Shown: positions 1 to 11,138 of the stretch, in pieces
Layout of the letters: each line of letters opens with the position of its first letter
Numbering within the stretch: the stretch's first letter is position 1
NCBI GenBank assembly: GCA_013397115.1
Contig: VWZW01006289.1
Location: 1,171,586 to 1,235,585 of the forward strand
Origin: Edolisoma coerulescens
Taxonomy: Eukaryota > Chordata > Aves > Passeriformes > Campephagidae
DNA: 64,000 nt
Reading direction: 5' to 3'
Notes under the pieces: generated by a model
The model's database searches: none
What the model was told of the DNA's origin: nothing
Seen by the model: only the letters and a program-made list of their open reading frames with translations
Translations under genes and position numbers: made by a program

Positions 1-773
1 TTAAAGTTAAAATCCATGTGATTACTGACACTTGAAAAGTACTGTACACAGCCACTCAGGCCAACATCTTGAGGCTTCTTCTAAGAGAAACCGGATTGAA
101 GAAAACCAAACTTCCTAATGCAAGAACTAAGTCCTTTGCTTTGCTAATCAAGGCAACTATGGCCGTATTCTCAGTGCAGTGAGACGATGTCCAGAACGAC
201 AAATTAAGAACAAAGGACAGCACTTACAAATCAAATTCCAAACTCCTGAAACTTGAATGTTCCAGACCCAAGGAAACTTAGCTCAAGCTTCATGTGGACA
301 CTTTGTATTATGTCTTACAGATCATTCAAAGAAGAGGCACCTAAAGTTGAGAAATTTTCAGTTCTATTAGCAGGCATGGTGGCTACTAATATTTTAGAAA
401 GTCTTAGCATTCTGAAGAACAGCATTTTCAAGGTATTTCTTTTTTTAACTTAAGGCAACTATGAAAGTGAAGTTGGAGCTTTCAGGTGGTGTTTTTCTAG
501 GGTGTTTCATATTAACCTGTAGGAACTTATAACCAAGGAAGTAAAAATACGTATGCACCAATACAGTAAGATACTAGTAATGCCATTTTTTCTGACAGGT
601 ACTTTTCAAAACATATGGCCCACATTTGCAAGAACACCTTTGCCACTGATCTTAGCATTTTACAGTCTGTACATTTTCAGTGTTTGTAGTGGGTGACACT
701 GTTAAGATGCAACATGCTACTAAAACTTAATTAATAGCATTTCCATAAATAAAACCAGCCATCTTTCACCTAA
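1..773. other. AT-rich sequence beyond the likely 3' end of C6orf62
   Basis: No exon-like open frame, RNA gene or clear repeat is visible here. The stretch lies downstream of C6orf62 on the minus strand and may be intergenic or an extended 3' UTR. The only open frame of note, 66 codons at 253-453, has no recognisable protein features. Confidence 0.4.
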
Positions 774-1919
774 TTTATTTAATTTCCAATTTTTTCCAAT
801 TCCAAACAAAAGCTAAATACAAGTTTTAAACAGGTAAGCACTAGTTTTATCCAAAGGGAGTAGGCTTATGCAGTTTTACTCCAGTAAAGTACTCAACCCT
901 TAAGCAGAACCTTCTTTGTCATCAAAACTATACAGTAGTCTTCCTTTCATCATTGCACAATCTTAAAATGTTCTGTCAGAACCAACTTTTGACACTCCAA
1001 ACACTATTTTACATTGGTTTATAATGTCTATTCCAAAAGAAAAAAAAAAAACCTCGATGGGTTTTCCATAAGAAATGTTTAGAAACCAGTATTTCCTGCA
1101 CAGTTCACCTGCAAGTTTACAAGTCTCAACTCTCAAGAAAAAATAATCCTCTACCAACATTGTTTCTGCAGCTATTATTTTACCTTTTTTTGAGCTGCTT
1201 TAGCAACTTCAGACTCCAGGTCTGCCTCATCTGTATAAATGCATTCAACTCAAAAGAATACCTTCATACAGTTATACAGCAACTTGGGGAAAGAGATCCA
1301 AAACTAAAGTGCCAGTAAACTTAGACATGGCCCAGCAAAATAAAAGAGGCAAAAAATGCCTATACATTAAATGAGATGCTTTTTTTTAAAACAAAGATTT
1401 CTTTCCCACATTTACTTCTTATTGTAATAGCCACTTCTTTGTTCATTAGAATGAATGATAGTGCTCTTCGATACAATCATTAACAGCAAAGCTGTAAGGC
1501 TTTTATACCCGTTACATTCACTTCTCACCCTCAAAATACTGATGGTTAACATTAGAGATGTTAGGGGGCATGACCAGCACAAATGGGAACACCACCACAA
1601 ATGAACACCTTGTGCTTTCGGAAACATTTGTTTCAATGTACAGTCCCTTCATTTCACATTTTAGTAAGATGCTGATGCAGTGCAGAAGTGTGCAGAGCAT
1701 CCTCTCTTTCACAAGGTCCATGCAGAAAACATCTAAAAAAAAAAATTGCAAAGTTCTGAGATACAGATGATTAAAAAAATCCAGGATGATCAAGTTTCAC
1801 AATGTATAGTGTTCTGAACATGAGTCCATTTTCTTCTGAATTCTGAAAGAATAAAGTGGTGAGGAAAGTGAAATCCACTGCTGCATTCTGTGATCTTCCC
1901 CATTTTGCTGGCCAGTACC
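774..1919 (-). other. C6orf62: probable 3' UTR of C6orf62
   Basis: This AT-rich sequence follows the C6orf62 stop codon on the minus strand. The motif tttatt at 774-779 is an AATAAA poly(A) signal on the minus strand and would give a 3' UTR of about 1.15 kb. I chose this end because it is the first clean hexamer I saw; other ends are possible. RNA 3'-end reads would settle it. Confidence 0.42.
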
Positions 1920-2045
1920 TTACTCTGGCATGTAAGGACGGAGGTGATCCTCTATGGTACCAACCGTCCAGTGAGTGAGCTGCTCCTGTGGCAGGTACAG
2001 GCAGATGCTGCATAACTTGAAGATTGTAGCTTTATTTTTTGGAGT
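1920..2045 (-). CDS. C6orf62: C6orf62 coding exon 5, with stop
   Basis: It codes for residues 189-229 ([20 protein letters not shown] to LRPYMPE) and ends in TAA at 1920-1922. The acceptor is tctag at 2046-2050. Confidence 0.93.
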   Translation of the reverse strand, partial: TPKNKATIFKLCSICLYLPQEQLTHWTVGTIEDHLRPYMPE

Positions 2046-5000
2046 CTAGAGGCAAAGAAAACCCAAAGAAAAGATATTAAGCCTAGAAGTTAACTCAGAA
2101 CTAATAGGCAGACCCCCCCAGACATTTAAAATTCACTATTTCATACATATAAACAGCCTGGCCCTTAAAATTAGTCTGCAAACTCTAATGCATAAAATGT
2201 TTTCACTATTTTGTTCATTCTTCACTTGAATTATTTCTGTATTGTCACCCAAACCAATGTTTCAATTTTTCCTAAACACTGTGAGGCCTATTTTAGAACT
2301 TACTTAATTTTTCATACAAGAACATTAATTCTATGTGAACATATATGTGGCCCATAGTTAGGTTTTGCACAGTTTTTGCACATATGAATCCTATTTATAG
2401 CTTAAGTTTCCTCTGAAGCTGCCAAAATGCAATCATGAATGCATGATCAGTTTTTCTGCTTGAGTACCTCGCAGCAAAATTACTCATGTTCCCAAGAACA
2501 AAAAGCTTTTTATGATTAGAACACACTTGTTAAGACGAGGACAAAAGAAGCTTACCTGCAAGTGCTGTCTGTCAATGAAGAGAAACACTGACTGGTTAGG
2601 GTTGTTGACAACAATTCCAGTCTTGTCCTTTCGGCTCAGAACATGCAGAAACTGTTTTTCATAGTCACCATGATGAAATTCGAACTTGGCCTACATGGTG
2701 TGAGGAAAGGGGAATAAAATATTTATTAAGATAATGCTCACGCGTAACCCATTAATTTCCTTCAATCTGGGGCTTTACAACCAGTTCTGTTCTTTCCTTT
2801 TCTGATCTACTCTGAAAAGCAAAACTGGGGACCATGGCAGTGACACATCAGAGTCTTGACACAATTTAAAGAATCCCCTAATTTCATTCTGCCAATGCTG
2901 ACATTAGCCATTGCAATGACATATTAACAACTCAAAGGTACCACCTTCACCTGCAGCATATATAAAACCCAGTTTACCTTCCTGTGGCAGAAGATCCCTG
3001 TGCAACAATTTCTAGGCAAAATTATAAGGCAAAGGTTCCATCCATCTCACTCTTCCATCTAATCAAATACAGCAATTTGGACTACTGATAGAACCTTAAC
3101 AACACCATCACATTTAGACAAAGATTCAGTTGTACAAAGAGGCACATCGAATCCACTTCTACAAATACAAACACACTGTATGCATTTATACATACGTGTC
3201 ATTTGCAAAGGCCCTTTGGAATCTTACATTTTGGAAGGGCTAATACAACAGTGCATAAAGACAGGAAGCAGAATCTAGCATTAAAAACACTGACTGCTTT
3301 ATAAACAGAACCAGATAGCATATTTTTCTAACATCCACAGAACCCACATACCTTGTCAACTTGCTGGTTAAAGAGAACACTCCCTCCAGGAGTAAGTTAG
3401 TTATTGAAGTCAAAATCCAAAACCAAATACCTGAACAGGCCTAAAGGGTTCATCAGATCCCTTCCACCGAGAAAACAGGAGACAGACTATCTTCTCAATA
3501 TCATTACGAGGCCATAGAATGAAGTCCATCTCCTGGGTACAGCCGATCACATCCTGTGAGCAGTAAAATTCTATACTTACATTCCCTCCAGTGGTCAAAG
3601 ACACAGATAAGCAACTTACCTATACAGGCACATACTTTAGAGGTGATACTTATACAACATTTGTTTGATTTTCCATTTGTATTACTCATACCACAATTGA
3701 AGTCTTCCTTGCTTTCTACTGAACTTTAGTATCAGTACCCACTTAATATAAACTACAACTTAAGGAAAACATTAGCAAAGACTGTCTTCCAATAATCATA
3801 TAGCAAAATCACTTAGTTGTACAGCAGGAGTTGTTGCAAGAATATATATCATGCCTTCTAAAGGACAAAGATGGCAAGAAGATGCAATTCCCAAGGTATA
3901 TCACTGAATGAGACAAATGAAAGGTAAAGCTTAAGAACTACATATTTAAACAGTATCAGAACTGTTACTATGCCATTGCTACTCTTCAAGACAGGCCCCG
4001 CAGAGCCCTTCTGCAGCAAATGAGAAAGCAAAAAAAAGGCAGGATTAGCCTTAAGATTCACAAGGAAAAGCACAAGTGTTGAAAACGTATAATTCAGCAA
4101 GTGTAAAAAGGAGCCTTACCCTGCGCATAGACTGGTAGCGGGGTGCATGGAGCTGTACTACATCCTTCTGCAGAAGCTCTAAGGAACTTTCCAAAGAATA
4201 GCTGGAATCCCGCACACCTTTCAGGATATTTTCTTCATAGTTATTGGTCATGACTGGTATCACTTCAGACACTTCAAAAAGCGCTGACTTTTTCTTCTAA
4301 AAAAAGCACAGATTACATTAAGATTACAATCCTTTCTAGAAAACTACAAGTAACAGTTTGTTTCAGGATCTGTGATTTTCTGTATAAATGTATGAAGTAC
4401 ACATCACACAGGCTTGAACTTCGACACAAGCCATGCTAAAATTTACAAGCAAAAGTTTATAAATTAAACAGAATTAGACCAACAACTTCTTATAAAAGTT
4501 GAACAGGTTTTTGTACTCTCCAAAAATGCAAGTTTACATATCAATCTTGCAAACACTAAAATTCTATCTAAACATTAACAGAATTGCCCCTTCTTCAAGT
4601 AGAGTACATGACTTCGGGAAGACCAAGAGCCTCTGCAAACTTCTCTGCAAGTATCAATAATAACACCTTTTTTCCCCTTCTCAATTTTTTACAGTTGACC
4701 CTTCATGAAAAGTGAAATCTTTCAATGTTATATTTGGTGACAGCAGGTGATTGAGATCACATCTGAAGTTAGCTATAATCTCCTTAAAGGAGGACTATTT
4801 TAATTTGCTAAATAACTTTTATACTCACTACAAATATTTCAGCATTGCTCAAGCAAGGTCAAAACATTATGAGAATGTAAAATCACTGAAGTTGTATGTC
4901 TCTTTCTAACAACTTTCTTACAGCTCATTAGAAGTCTTGACCTACTTAAGAGACCAAGTGTATTTTACCAAATAACGCTCCACTTCCCTTCCTCCTCCAT

Positions 5001-6310
5001 CAGAATACAGATAACAAGCAAGTATTTGCTGACCAAGCTAACTTGAGCTAAACTACTTTGAGCAAACTGGTATGGGATGGACATCTTCAGTTCACTGTGA
5101 TATAAGCAAATATAACAGGATTTAAAACAGGCATTTGCAATGAATTTCTACAAAGCAATAAAAAAAGGTAGTATCAATGTCCAACTAAAAGAGTTAAAGC
5201 TGTGTCATTTAAGAAAATCTAGTTGTTGCCACCGCTTAAACATTCATTTCTGTGTTACTATGACACAGTACCCAGAAATTATACGCCAATGTATCCATCT
5301 GTGCTTGCACTGAACTGACAAACAGAAGCAAACGGAACTTAGGAATTTTAAAAAAGCTTTTCAAGGAAAAGCCTTCATTAAAAACACCTACTTATTACAG
5401 CAAATGCAAAAACTATACATTTGAGGGGATTAAACGATTTTTGTGTTCATCTTACATGCATTTTGTACATTATGTACTCTGTTGCCATTTGCTTCTATCT
5501 TCACTTCCTCATCATTTGTTCAGCCTATTCACTTCCTATAAGTACCTCCTTTTCTTAACATTCTGCAGATAAAAACTCTCCCACAGTTGCAGGTCTATAG
5601 CTGGCTTTAGAAAGACCCAGCTCTCCACCCAGATGTGCAGCATCCAGCAGCAGAGGAGGCAGCCAAGCAAATGAAATTTCCTCTTTGCCCTCCCCACTCC
5701 ATTTCAAAATGACAGGAACAGTTCCACACGTGCCTGCGCACTTGGGCCATTTCCACATCACATTTTGCGACTTCTCCTTTCAACTGCCAGGTCTTCCCTT
5801 CTGCTCTCACTAGATAAACACACTCGGCAATCGCAAGACAGATTCCCTTCACAGCTCAACTGTTCACAGCCCGTAATTGTGCGGGTCAGACCCCAATTAC
5901 GCTTAACGAGTTACACTGTTAACTTTGAAAAATATCTACCCAATACAGAAGCTACCAAGTAATTATTTAATGAGGCACTGGAACCCTCTGCGTTACAAAA
6001 CTACAAAATACAAAGAGCCAAAATGACAAACATGAAGTAAATGTTATAGCAATTAAAAAAAAAATTTAAAAGTCAATGGAATCTCTTAAGGATAAAACAT
6101 TTAATGCAATCAGGCAGAAAGACTTTGCACAGAACACTTAACATGCAACAAACGCAAAGACACACTTTAAAACCAAGTTACCTTGTCTTTGAACACAAAG
6201 GCAATGTACATCTTGAAGTCAAACTGGTCAGCTAAAGATTCTTTTTTCTTTCTAAGCTGAGCACGAAGTCTGTTCAGAGCTTGTTTCTTCCGGGAGTTTG
6301 GGTCCCCCAT
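1920..6310 (-). CDS. C6orf62: C6orf62 homologue, complete five-exon coding sequence (229 aa)
   Basis: Five minus-strand exons (6182-6310, 4120-4296, 3431-3553, 2556-2690, 1920-2045) have canonical GT/AG borders and join to 690 nt, i.e. 229 residues plus TAA, the same length as the human protein. The protein opens with [20 protein letters not shown], a basic helical stretch, then reads through [26 protein letters not shown] and [14 protein letters not shown] to a C-terminal [10 protein letters not shown] and LRPYMPE. From memory, the only clear difference from human is Thr for Ala after the last Trp. The family (also called XTP12) has no established biochemical function; there is no signal peptide or membrane segment, so it is presumably cytosolic or nuclear. 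All exons are multiples of three, so every intron is phase 0. The start is the only ATG that gives the conserved N-terminus. Confidence 0.95.
2556..2690 (-). CDS. C6orf62: C6orf62 coding exon 4
   Basis: It codes for residues 144-188 ([20 protein letters not shown] to DRQHLQ), including the [14 protein letters not shown] stretch. The acceptor is atgtag and the donor CAG|gtaagc. Confidence 0.93.
3431..3553 (-). CDS. C6orf62: C6orf62 coding exon 3
   Basis: It codes for residues 103-143 ([20 protein letters not shown] to EPFRPVQ). The acceptor is ctcacag and the donor CAG|gtattt. The Trp/Arg-rich core is the best conserved part of the protein as I recall it. Confidence 0.93.
4120..4296 (-). CDS. 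C6orf62: C6orf62 coding exon 2
   Basis: It codes for residues 44-102 in phase 0, from KKKSALFEV through the conserved [20 protein letters not shown] and [11 protein letters not shown]. The acceptor is tttttag and the donor AGG|gtaagg. Confidence 0.93.
6182..6310 (-). CDS. C6orf62: C6orf62 coding exon 1
   Basis: It codes for residues 1-43, from [10 protein letters not shown] to FVFKDK, and contains the Lys/Arg-rich amphipathic N-terminal helix. The donor after GACAAG is gtaact. A possible acceptor (ctttag) lies 18 nt upstream of the ATG at 6329-6330, suggesting that the exon really spans 6182-6328 and is joined to a 5' UTR exon in the CpG-rich region. Confidence 0.93.
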
Positions 6311-6328
6311 TTTGTAATACAGGTGGTA

Positions 6329-7779
6329 CTAAAGCCTTTGGAAACTGTCGCTAAACTATGGGCACCTTTTCGTAAGACTTAAGTACAACAGAAACAAGTC
6401 GTTTGATTCCTGCTAATACGACTGAATAGATCAAACGCTAATGTAACCCAAAACCGCACCTCAGGCAGTATTTTACGAGAATGTCATATTGGAGGGGTCA
6501 AGAAACAAAGAAAGTAGTTGTCCAGCCATGGCTGGACAAGAGGTTTTACAATAAATCAAGAAAAAAAACCTCAAAGAATTTCGAAAAGAAAAATTTGAAC
6601 AGTTTAGCGGCAGGAATAAGTGGGTAAGAATGAAGGAAAAAAAAAAAAACCAAACCCCAAACAAATCTTATCACAATTTATGTGTACAATAAAAAGCAAC
6701 TGGCACAAGCCCAATCCATGGGGGGGTACTTCTGCTCTGCTTACAAAAAAAAAACCCGAAGCTGAAATTACAAATTGCGTTTTACCCCAGCCAGATTCAT
6801 GACCCTACTGATTATTATTCTCAGCCTTCCACTATTGCTATGTTGCCCGTCTTTTTCTTTAGAATTATTACACTTGGTTGAGAGCAGAGAAAAGGGTGCA
6901 AAGGAGGAGTGCACAACCCGGGAAGTATGACATTTCTCTGCCGCCAACAACAACAAAATCAAATACAGACAACACAGCGCTGGTTTGCAGGGGAGCAAAG
7001 AGAAAAGACAGCGGAGTCATTTCTAACTTCATCCTGCTCATCATTGCCCTGAGGCTACTGCTGCCGAAGAGGAGAGGGATCATGATGGCCATTGACAAGG
7101 GGCGGACAGGGGTTCAAAGGACAGTATTATCTCACCGAGAGACTTAAATTTGAATCAGTGCCCCAAACCCGGGTCCCTACCAGTGGGAGAGCCCTACATC
7201 CCCCGACACCTCATACACTCCCTGGGCTGCTGATCCCCCGGGGATCCTTCCCTCTCTCTCTGCTGCTGCTGCGACCACGGTCAGCCGAGGCTGTGCATGG
7301 CCGGCGCTCTTGGCTTTCCCTTCGGCTTCTCTCTGCACGCAGGGCGGCCGCGCCCGGGGCAGCGGGACACCCACAGCAGCACCGCCTCTCTCCCCTCTCA
7401 CTTCATGGCCACGACTCGGAAAACATGGAGTGTGGTTTGCTCCTGCTTTTCGGTGACACAATTTTCTGCGAGGTTTATTTTTTTTTTAATTGCAATCTAG
7501 GTTGCAATTTTAAACCTCTAAAACACCTTCCCCCGAAAAAAAGCAAATCCCCAATTATCAGGTTATTTTCTTCCTCTCTCCAGACATTTTTTCCCCTCCC
7601 CAGGTGTTTGATTAATCGGGGTTAAGAAGTTTTTAGGTTAGCAAATTCGTCAGACCAGGTTAAGAAGAGGAGGGGGGGAAAAGTATTTCTCCCCCTTCTC
7701 TCTCTGGAGAGAAAAGAACAAAAAACAAAGGAAAACAAAAACAAAAAAAAAGGAACCCCTCCCAAAGCTTCCCCCCCAG
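6329..7779. other. sequence between C6orf62 exon 1 and the upstream CpG-rich region
   Basis: This is probably the 5' UTR intron of C6orf62. It holds A- and T-rich runs (for example 6640-6651 and 7471-7490) and several chance open frames on both strands, including 177 codons at 7092-7625 with no family features. GC content starts to rise from about 7.2 kb. Confidence 0.45.
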
Positions 7780-8612
7780 TTAAGCAAGAGACTGAGAGGC
7801 TCCGACGAGAGCCCGGGACCGTGGCCCGCTCGCTACCCGCAGCCGGCGGGCGCAGGAGGAGCAGAGGAGGAGGCGGCGGCGGTGCTGGCAGCACGGAGAG
7901 GAGCCATGTCAAGATAAAGCCACGAAGCCGCGGAGCCCCCCCATCCCTGCCGCAGGGGACACGGTGACCGGGCCGCCCGCTCTGCCGCTGCTCGGCCCCG
8001 ACCTGGTCCCCATAGTCTAGCTCAGCGCCCCGGGGCCGGGGAGTGGGGAAATGGTGGCGGACAGAGAAGGAGGAGGAAGAGGCGACGGCAGCGGAAGGAG
8101 GAGGAGGAGGAGGACGCTGTCCCTGCGCTAGCGGCTCCTACGGAGGAGGGCGGCGGGCATAGAGAGATCCCGGAGCGGCGTCGAAGGAGGACCGGGACGG
8201 CCGGGAAGAACGATGAAAGGGCTGATGAGAGCTGCTTTTCGCCCAGACGGTCCCGGGACGTCCTCGAGGGCGACGGCAGGAGCGGGCAGGAGGGAGTGGG
8301 AGCGCCTGTGCGTCGGCACGGGGCGAGCGCGGAGCTGAACTGCGCAGCTACCACCAACCCCTCAAAATGGCAGCGCCTGAGTCACACAGGCGCCGCCCTA
8401 CCCGCACCGCCGGCGCGTACCAAGCGCTCGTGCCTCCGGGGGGTGGCGCACTGTTGCGGTCCAAGCACTAGAGCTCAGCCTCGGTAACCACCGTGGACGC
8501 GCCTTGTCCGGAATCGGAGGAAGGAGAGAACAACGGTGTCTTGGAACGTCTCCGAGCCCTCACCGCGCCAGGAATCCACACTGCCCTGCTCTTTCTTCCC
8601 TATATCCCCCCG
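7780..8612 (-). promoter_or_regulatory. C6orf62: CpG-rich region, probable C6orf62 promoter and 5' UTR exon
   Basis: The stretch is rich in G+C and CpG, with GGA/CCT-type low-complexity runs (8068-8120), and breaks off in an assembly gap. It lies about 1.5-2.3 kb upstream of the C6orf62 ATG, the expected place for a housekeeping CpG-island promoter. An AP-1-like TGAGTCAC sits near 8378-8385. I could not fix the start site or a donor. Minus-strand orientation is inferred from the gene order. Confidence 0.5.
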
Positions 8613-8715
8613 NNNNNNNNNNNNNNNNNNNNNNNNNNNNNNNNNNNNNNNNNNNNNNNNNNNNNNNNNNNNNNNNNNNNNNNNNNNNNNNNNNNNNNNN
8701 NNNNNNNNNNNNNNN
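8613..8715. other. assembly gap (103 Ns)
   Basis: An unbroken run of N. The flanks are GC-rich homopolymer-like sequence (ccccccg on the left, gggacacctcccctccctc on the right), typical of regions that fail to sequence. The right flank recurs at 11119-11137, so part of the missing sequence may be present elsewhere in the window. Confidence 0.98.
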
Positions 8716-9199
8716 GGGACACCTCCCCTCCCTCCCACCCGACGAACGCATGATCCCAAATTTCCGTCATTTTACGGGAATACTTAAACTTGTTTCAGCC
8801 TTAAACCTGGTGATATTATAGGTAAACAAGTCTTGCAGTGGCATATTTTGTGTAATTTGATCCGTCGGGGTTTGTATTAAGCCCGTTCCACGTATGCGAA
8901 GTAAAACTAATAAAACAACAATTAAAATCCAACATGTATTCAAAGCTGACATGGCGAGGGGCTTGTCTGCTGCACTGATCTCGCCGCAGCAGCCACTGTG
9001 ACAGTCCGTGTTCCTCCGTGGCGGTCGCAGCGCTTCCCGTGGAGGCTGGCTAAGTTTTATAAATAAGTAATTGCTGTTCCAGAGACACTGACCTAATCCT
9101 TGGAGAGAAGTAAGCGGTTTTATTTCTGTACCACAAGGACAGGCTTATGCCCTCTTTCCCTTCCCCTTCTCTGGAAGGAGGGAGGAATGGCATGGAAAG
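8716..9199. other. unique non-coding sequence between the gap and the duplicated segment
   Basis: This stretch holds no supported gene. A mixed-composition part (8740-8950) leads into a GC-richer part (8950-9050). Its first 19 bases match 11119-11137, the right end of the N-bounded insert. Confidence 0.5.
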
Positions 9200-10954
9200 A
9201 ATGGAAGTGAAGCGAGGACGCAGCCTGCTGTTGAACGTTCTCCCTGCGGGAAAGCCCAGGGCGAGCAGGAATTGCCACCTCAGCACCGGGCGTTTGCTGG
9301 CCCACCGCTGTGCCTGGCCTCAGGAGTGCCAGGGAAACCTCGCCGTCCAACAAGCCCCGCACGGGGGGTGCTCCCGAAGCGCCCGGCAGCGCAGGTTCGC
9401 ACTGGGGAGCCAAGGGGCGGTGTCCTGCTGGTTGGTGCCACAGCAAGGCGCAGGCTGCCAGGGTGGGTGAGCGCATCTCTCCCACCTTTCCCTGGAAGCT
9501 GGCGCCTGTGACTCACCGGAACGGCAGCGATATTACAGAGATTACAGGCAGAAGACAAGTGCGGGCACCGTCTCTCTCGCTTGATCTTTTTTCAAAGCCC
9601 GTGCAGCACTGGCACTCTCCAGTAACTCCACATTTCAGTCTTGTTCCCAGTCTCTTACTTGTCCCTGCTGATCCCCCTTGTTCTCTCCCGACCCTCAAAT
9701 TAGTTATTTTCCTTTAGCACGCATTTCCTCTACATACTTTCCCCTCAGACACCTTTCTTCTGCCTGTCCTGTAGGCAGGAGCGGTGTTGCAGCTCTTGGA
9801 CGTCATTATCTTCCCGCGGTGTTAGTCAGACCCTCTGATGCGAACACTCCTCATGCCTTCCCTGACACGGGCATTGCCCAGAACATTCCTCTGTTGTTTG
9901 AACAAGAAGAGAGCAGAAACAGATAATTTTCACCTACTTAGAGATTGCTGTTCAGTCCTAATTGGCAATGCCGATTGAAAATAACCCTTTATTTGGTGGC
10001 AAAAAGCAAGGCAGCTATATAGGAGGATTACATTAGCTCTGCACTTCTGTAGCTATTTCAGAATGCCAGAGTTTTTCAACTATAACATCAGTCTGTCCTT
10101 AAGGGGAGCCGCGTTTAGATAGCCGCTCTTCCAGCCAGTTTTGTCCAGTTTTGTTTTCCAGGCTGCCCTGTGCGACATTTTGTGCTGCAGTCTTGTGCCC
10201 GCTGCTATTTTAAGCCATGACTCACACTTGGCCTGTGACCCTCTTTGTGCCGGCACAGCGCACGCAGCGAAGGCTCGGCACGGCAGCACCGCCTGACGCG
10301 GGGACTGCCCCGGCACAGAGGGCCCGCGGAGGGAACTGGCGCCTTGCCCACCTGCGGAGGAGAAAGGAAGGCGTTTTCTTCCAGCCCAGTGCCTCTAGCT
10401 GCCCTTCTGAGTGTAGGGATGCAGTCACAGGGGATCGGGCAGCTGCCCAGCCCCAGGCTGAGGAATGCATCCAAAAAATTTTGTCGAATGTAGTGCTGGC
10501 GTAAGAGCAGTTTTTCTTCTGGAGGGCTTTACAGTAGAGCTATGAGGAGAGGAATACATATATACTTAGATGAAATATACATATACGTGTGTGTGTGTGT
10601 ATGTAAAGGAAAAGGGAGATCAAGTACAAAGTATTACGTGTTAAGCAGCCACCACCTGTCTTCTGCAAACTCAGTCTGCTCAAATCCTTTCAGAAAGGGA
10701 TGGGGAGCTAGAATCACTCCAGGTTCTTTCTGTAAAGACTGCTGGTCCTCCTTATATAGACAACTTCCTTTCTTTACCAAGCTCAGAGAAGAATTCTTCT
10801 TCCTTTTGGCTCATTGTCTAGTAAAGGTACCCTGACAACGTTTACACAAATGAGTACATTAACCAACCCAAGTATGTTTATTATACATTTACGTGCAGAA
10901 AAATTTACACTATTAAATTAATGAGTAATGGCTGAGTCTTGTCCTACTTGTATA
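9200..10954. repeat. 1.76-kb duplicated segment, copy 1
   Basis: The whole stretch recurs at 11139-12897 in the same orientation. The differences I found by reading are C at 10012 versus A at 11951, T at 10632 versus G at 12575, and a (GT)7 versus (GT)9 microsatellite (10587-10600 versus 12526-12543). That is about two substitutions and one 4-bp indel in 1.75 kb, which fits two alleles better than an old duplication. It ends at a single N at 10955. No gene is recognisable; the open frames inside it are GC-rich chance frames. Confidence 0.95.
10587..10600. repeat. (GT)7 microsatellite in copy 1
   Basis: Seven GT units. The matching site in copy 2 has nine. Confidence 0.9.
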
Positions 10955-11138
10955 NCGTGTAACCACCTGCCTGCCCCGCGTGGTGCCCGCGGGACGCCCG
11001 CGGGACGAGGACCCGGATGGGGCTGCTCAACGCCGTTCTCGGGGGGAGGTGGGGTGAGGCGAAGAGGGGGGGAGGGAGCATCGCGCCCCCCCCCTCCCGC
11101 CCGAGGTGGTATCTGCCGGGGACACCTCCCCTCCCTCN
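10955..11138. other. 182-bp GC-rich insert bounded by single Ns
   Basis: Ns at 10955 and 11138 bracket a very GC-rich stretch (cgcgggacg-type repeats, a G-run and a C-run). Its last 19 bases, gggacacctcccctccctc, are identical to the first 19 bases after the large gap at 8716. It looks like gap-filling sequence placed at the wrong point. Alternatively it is a real short repeat of the promoter region. Confidence 0.85.

Noticed and set aside
7092..8357. Long frames (177 plus strand, 111 minus strand) in the C6orf62 upstream region
   Set aside because: They are low-complexity, GC-driven frames with no conservation cue; one is rich in Ser and Leu runs.
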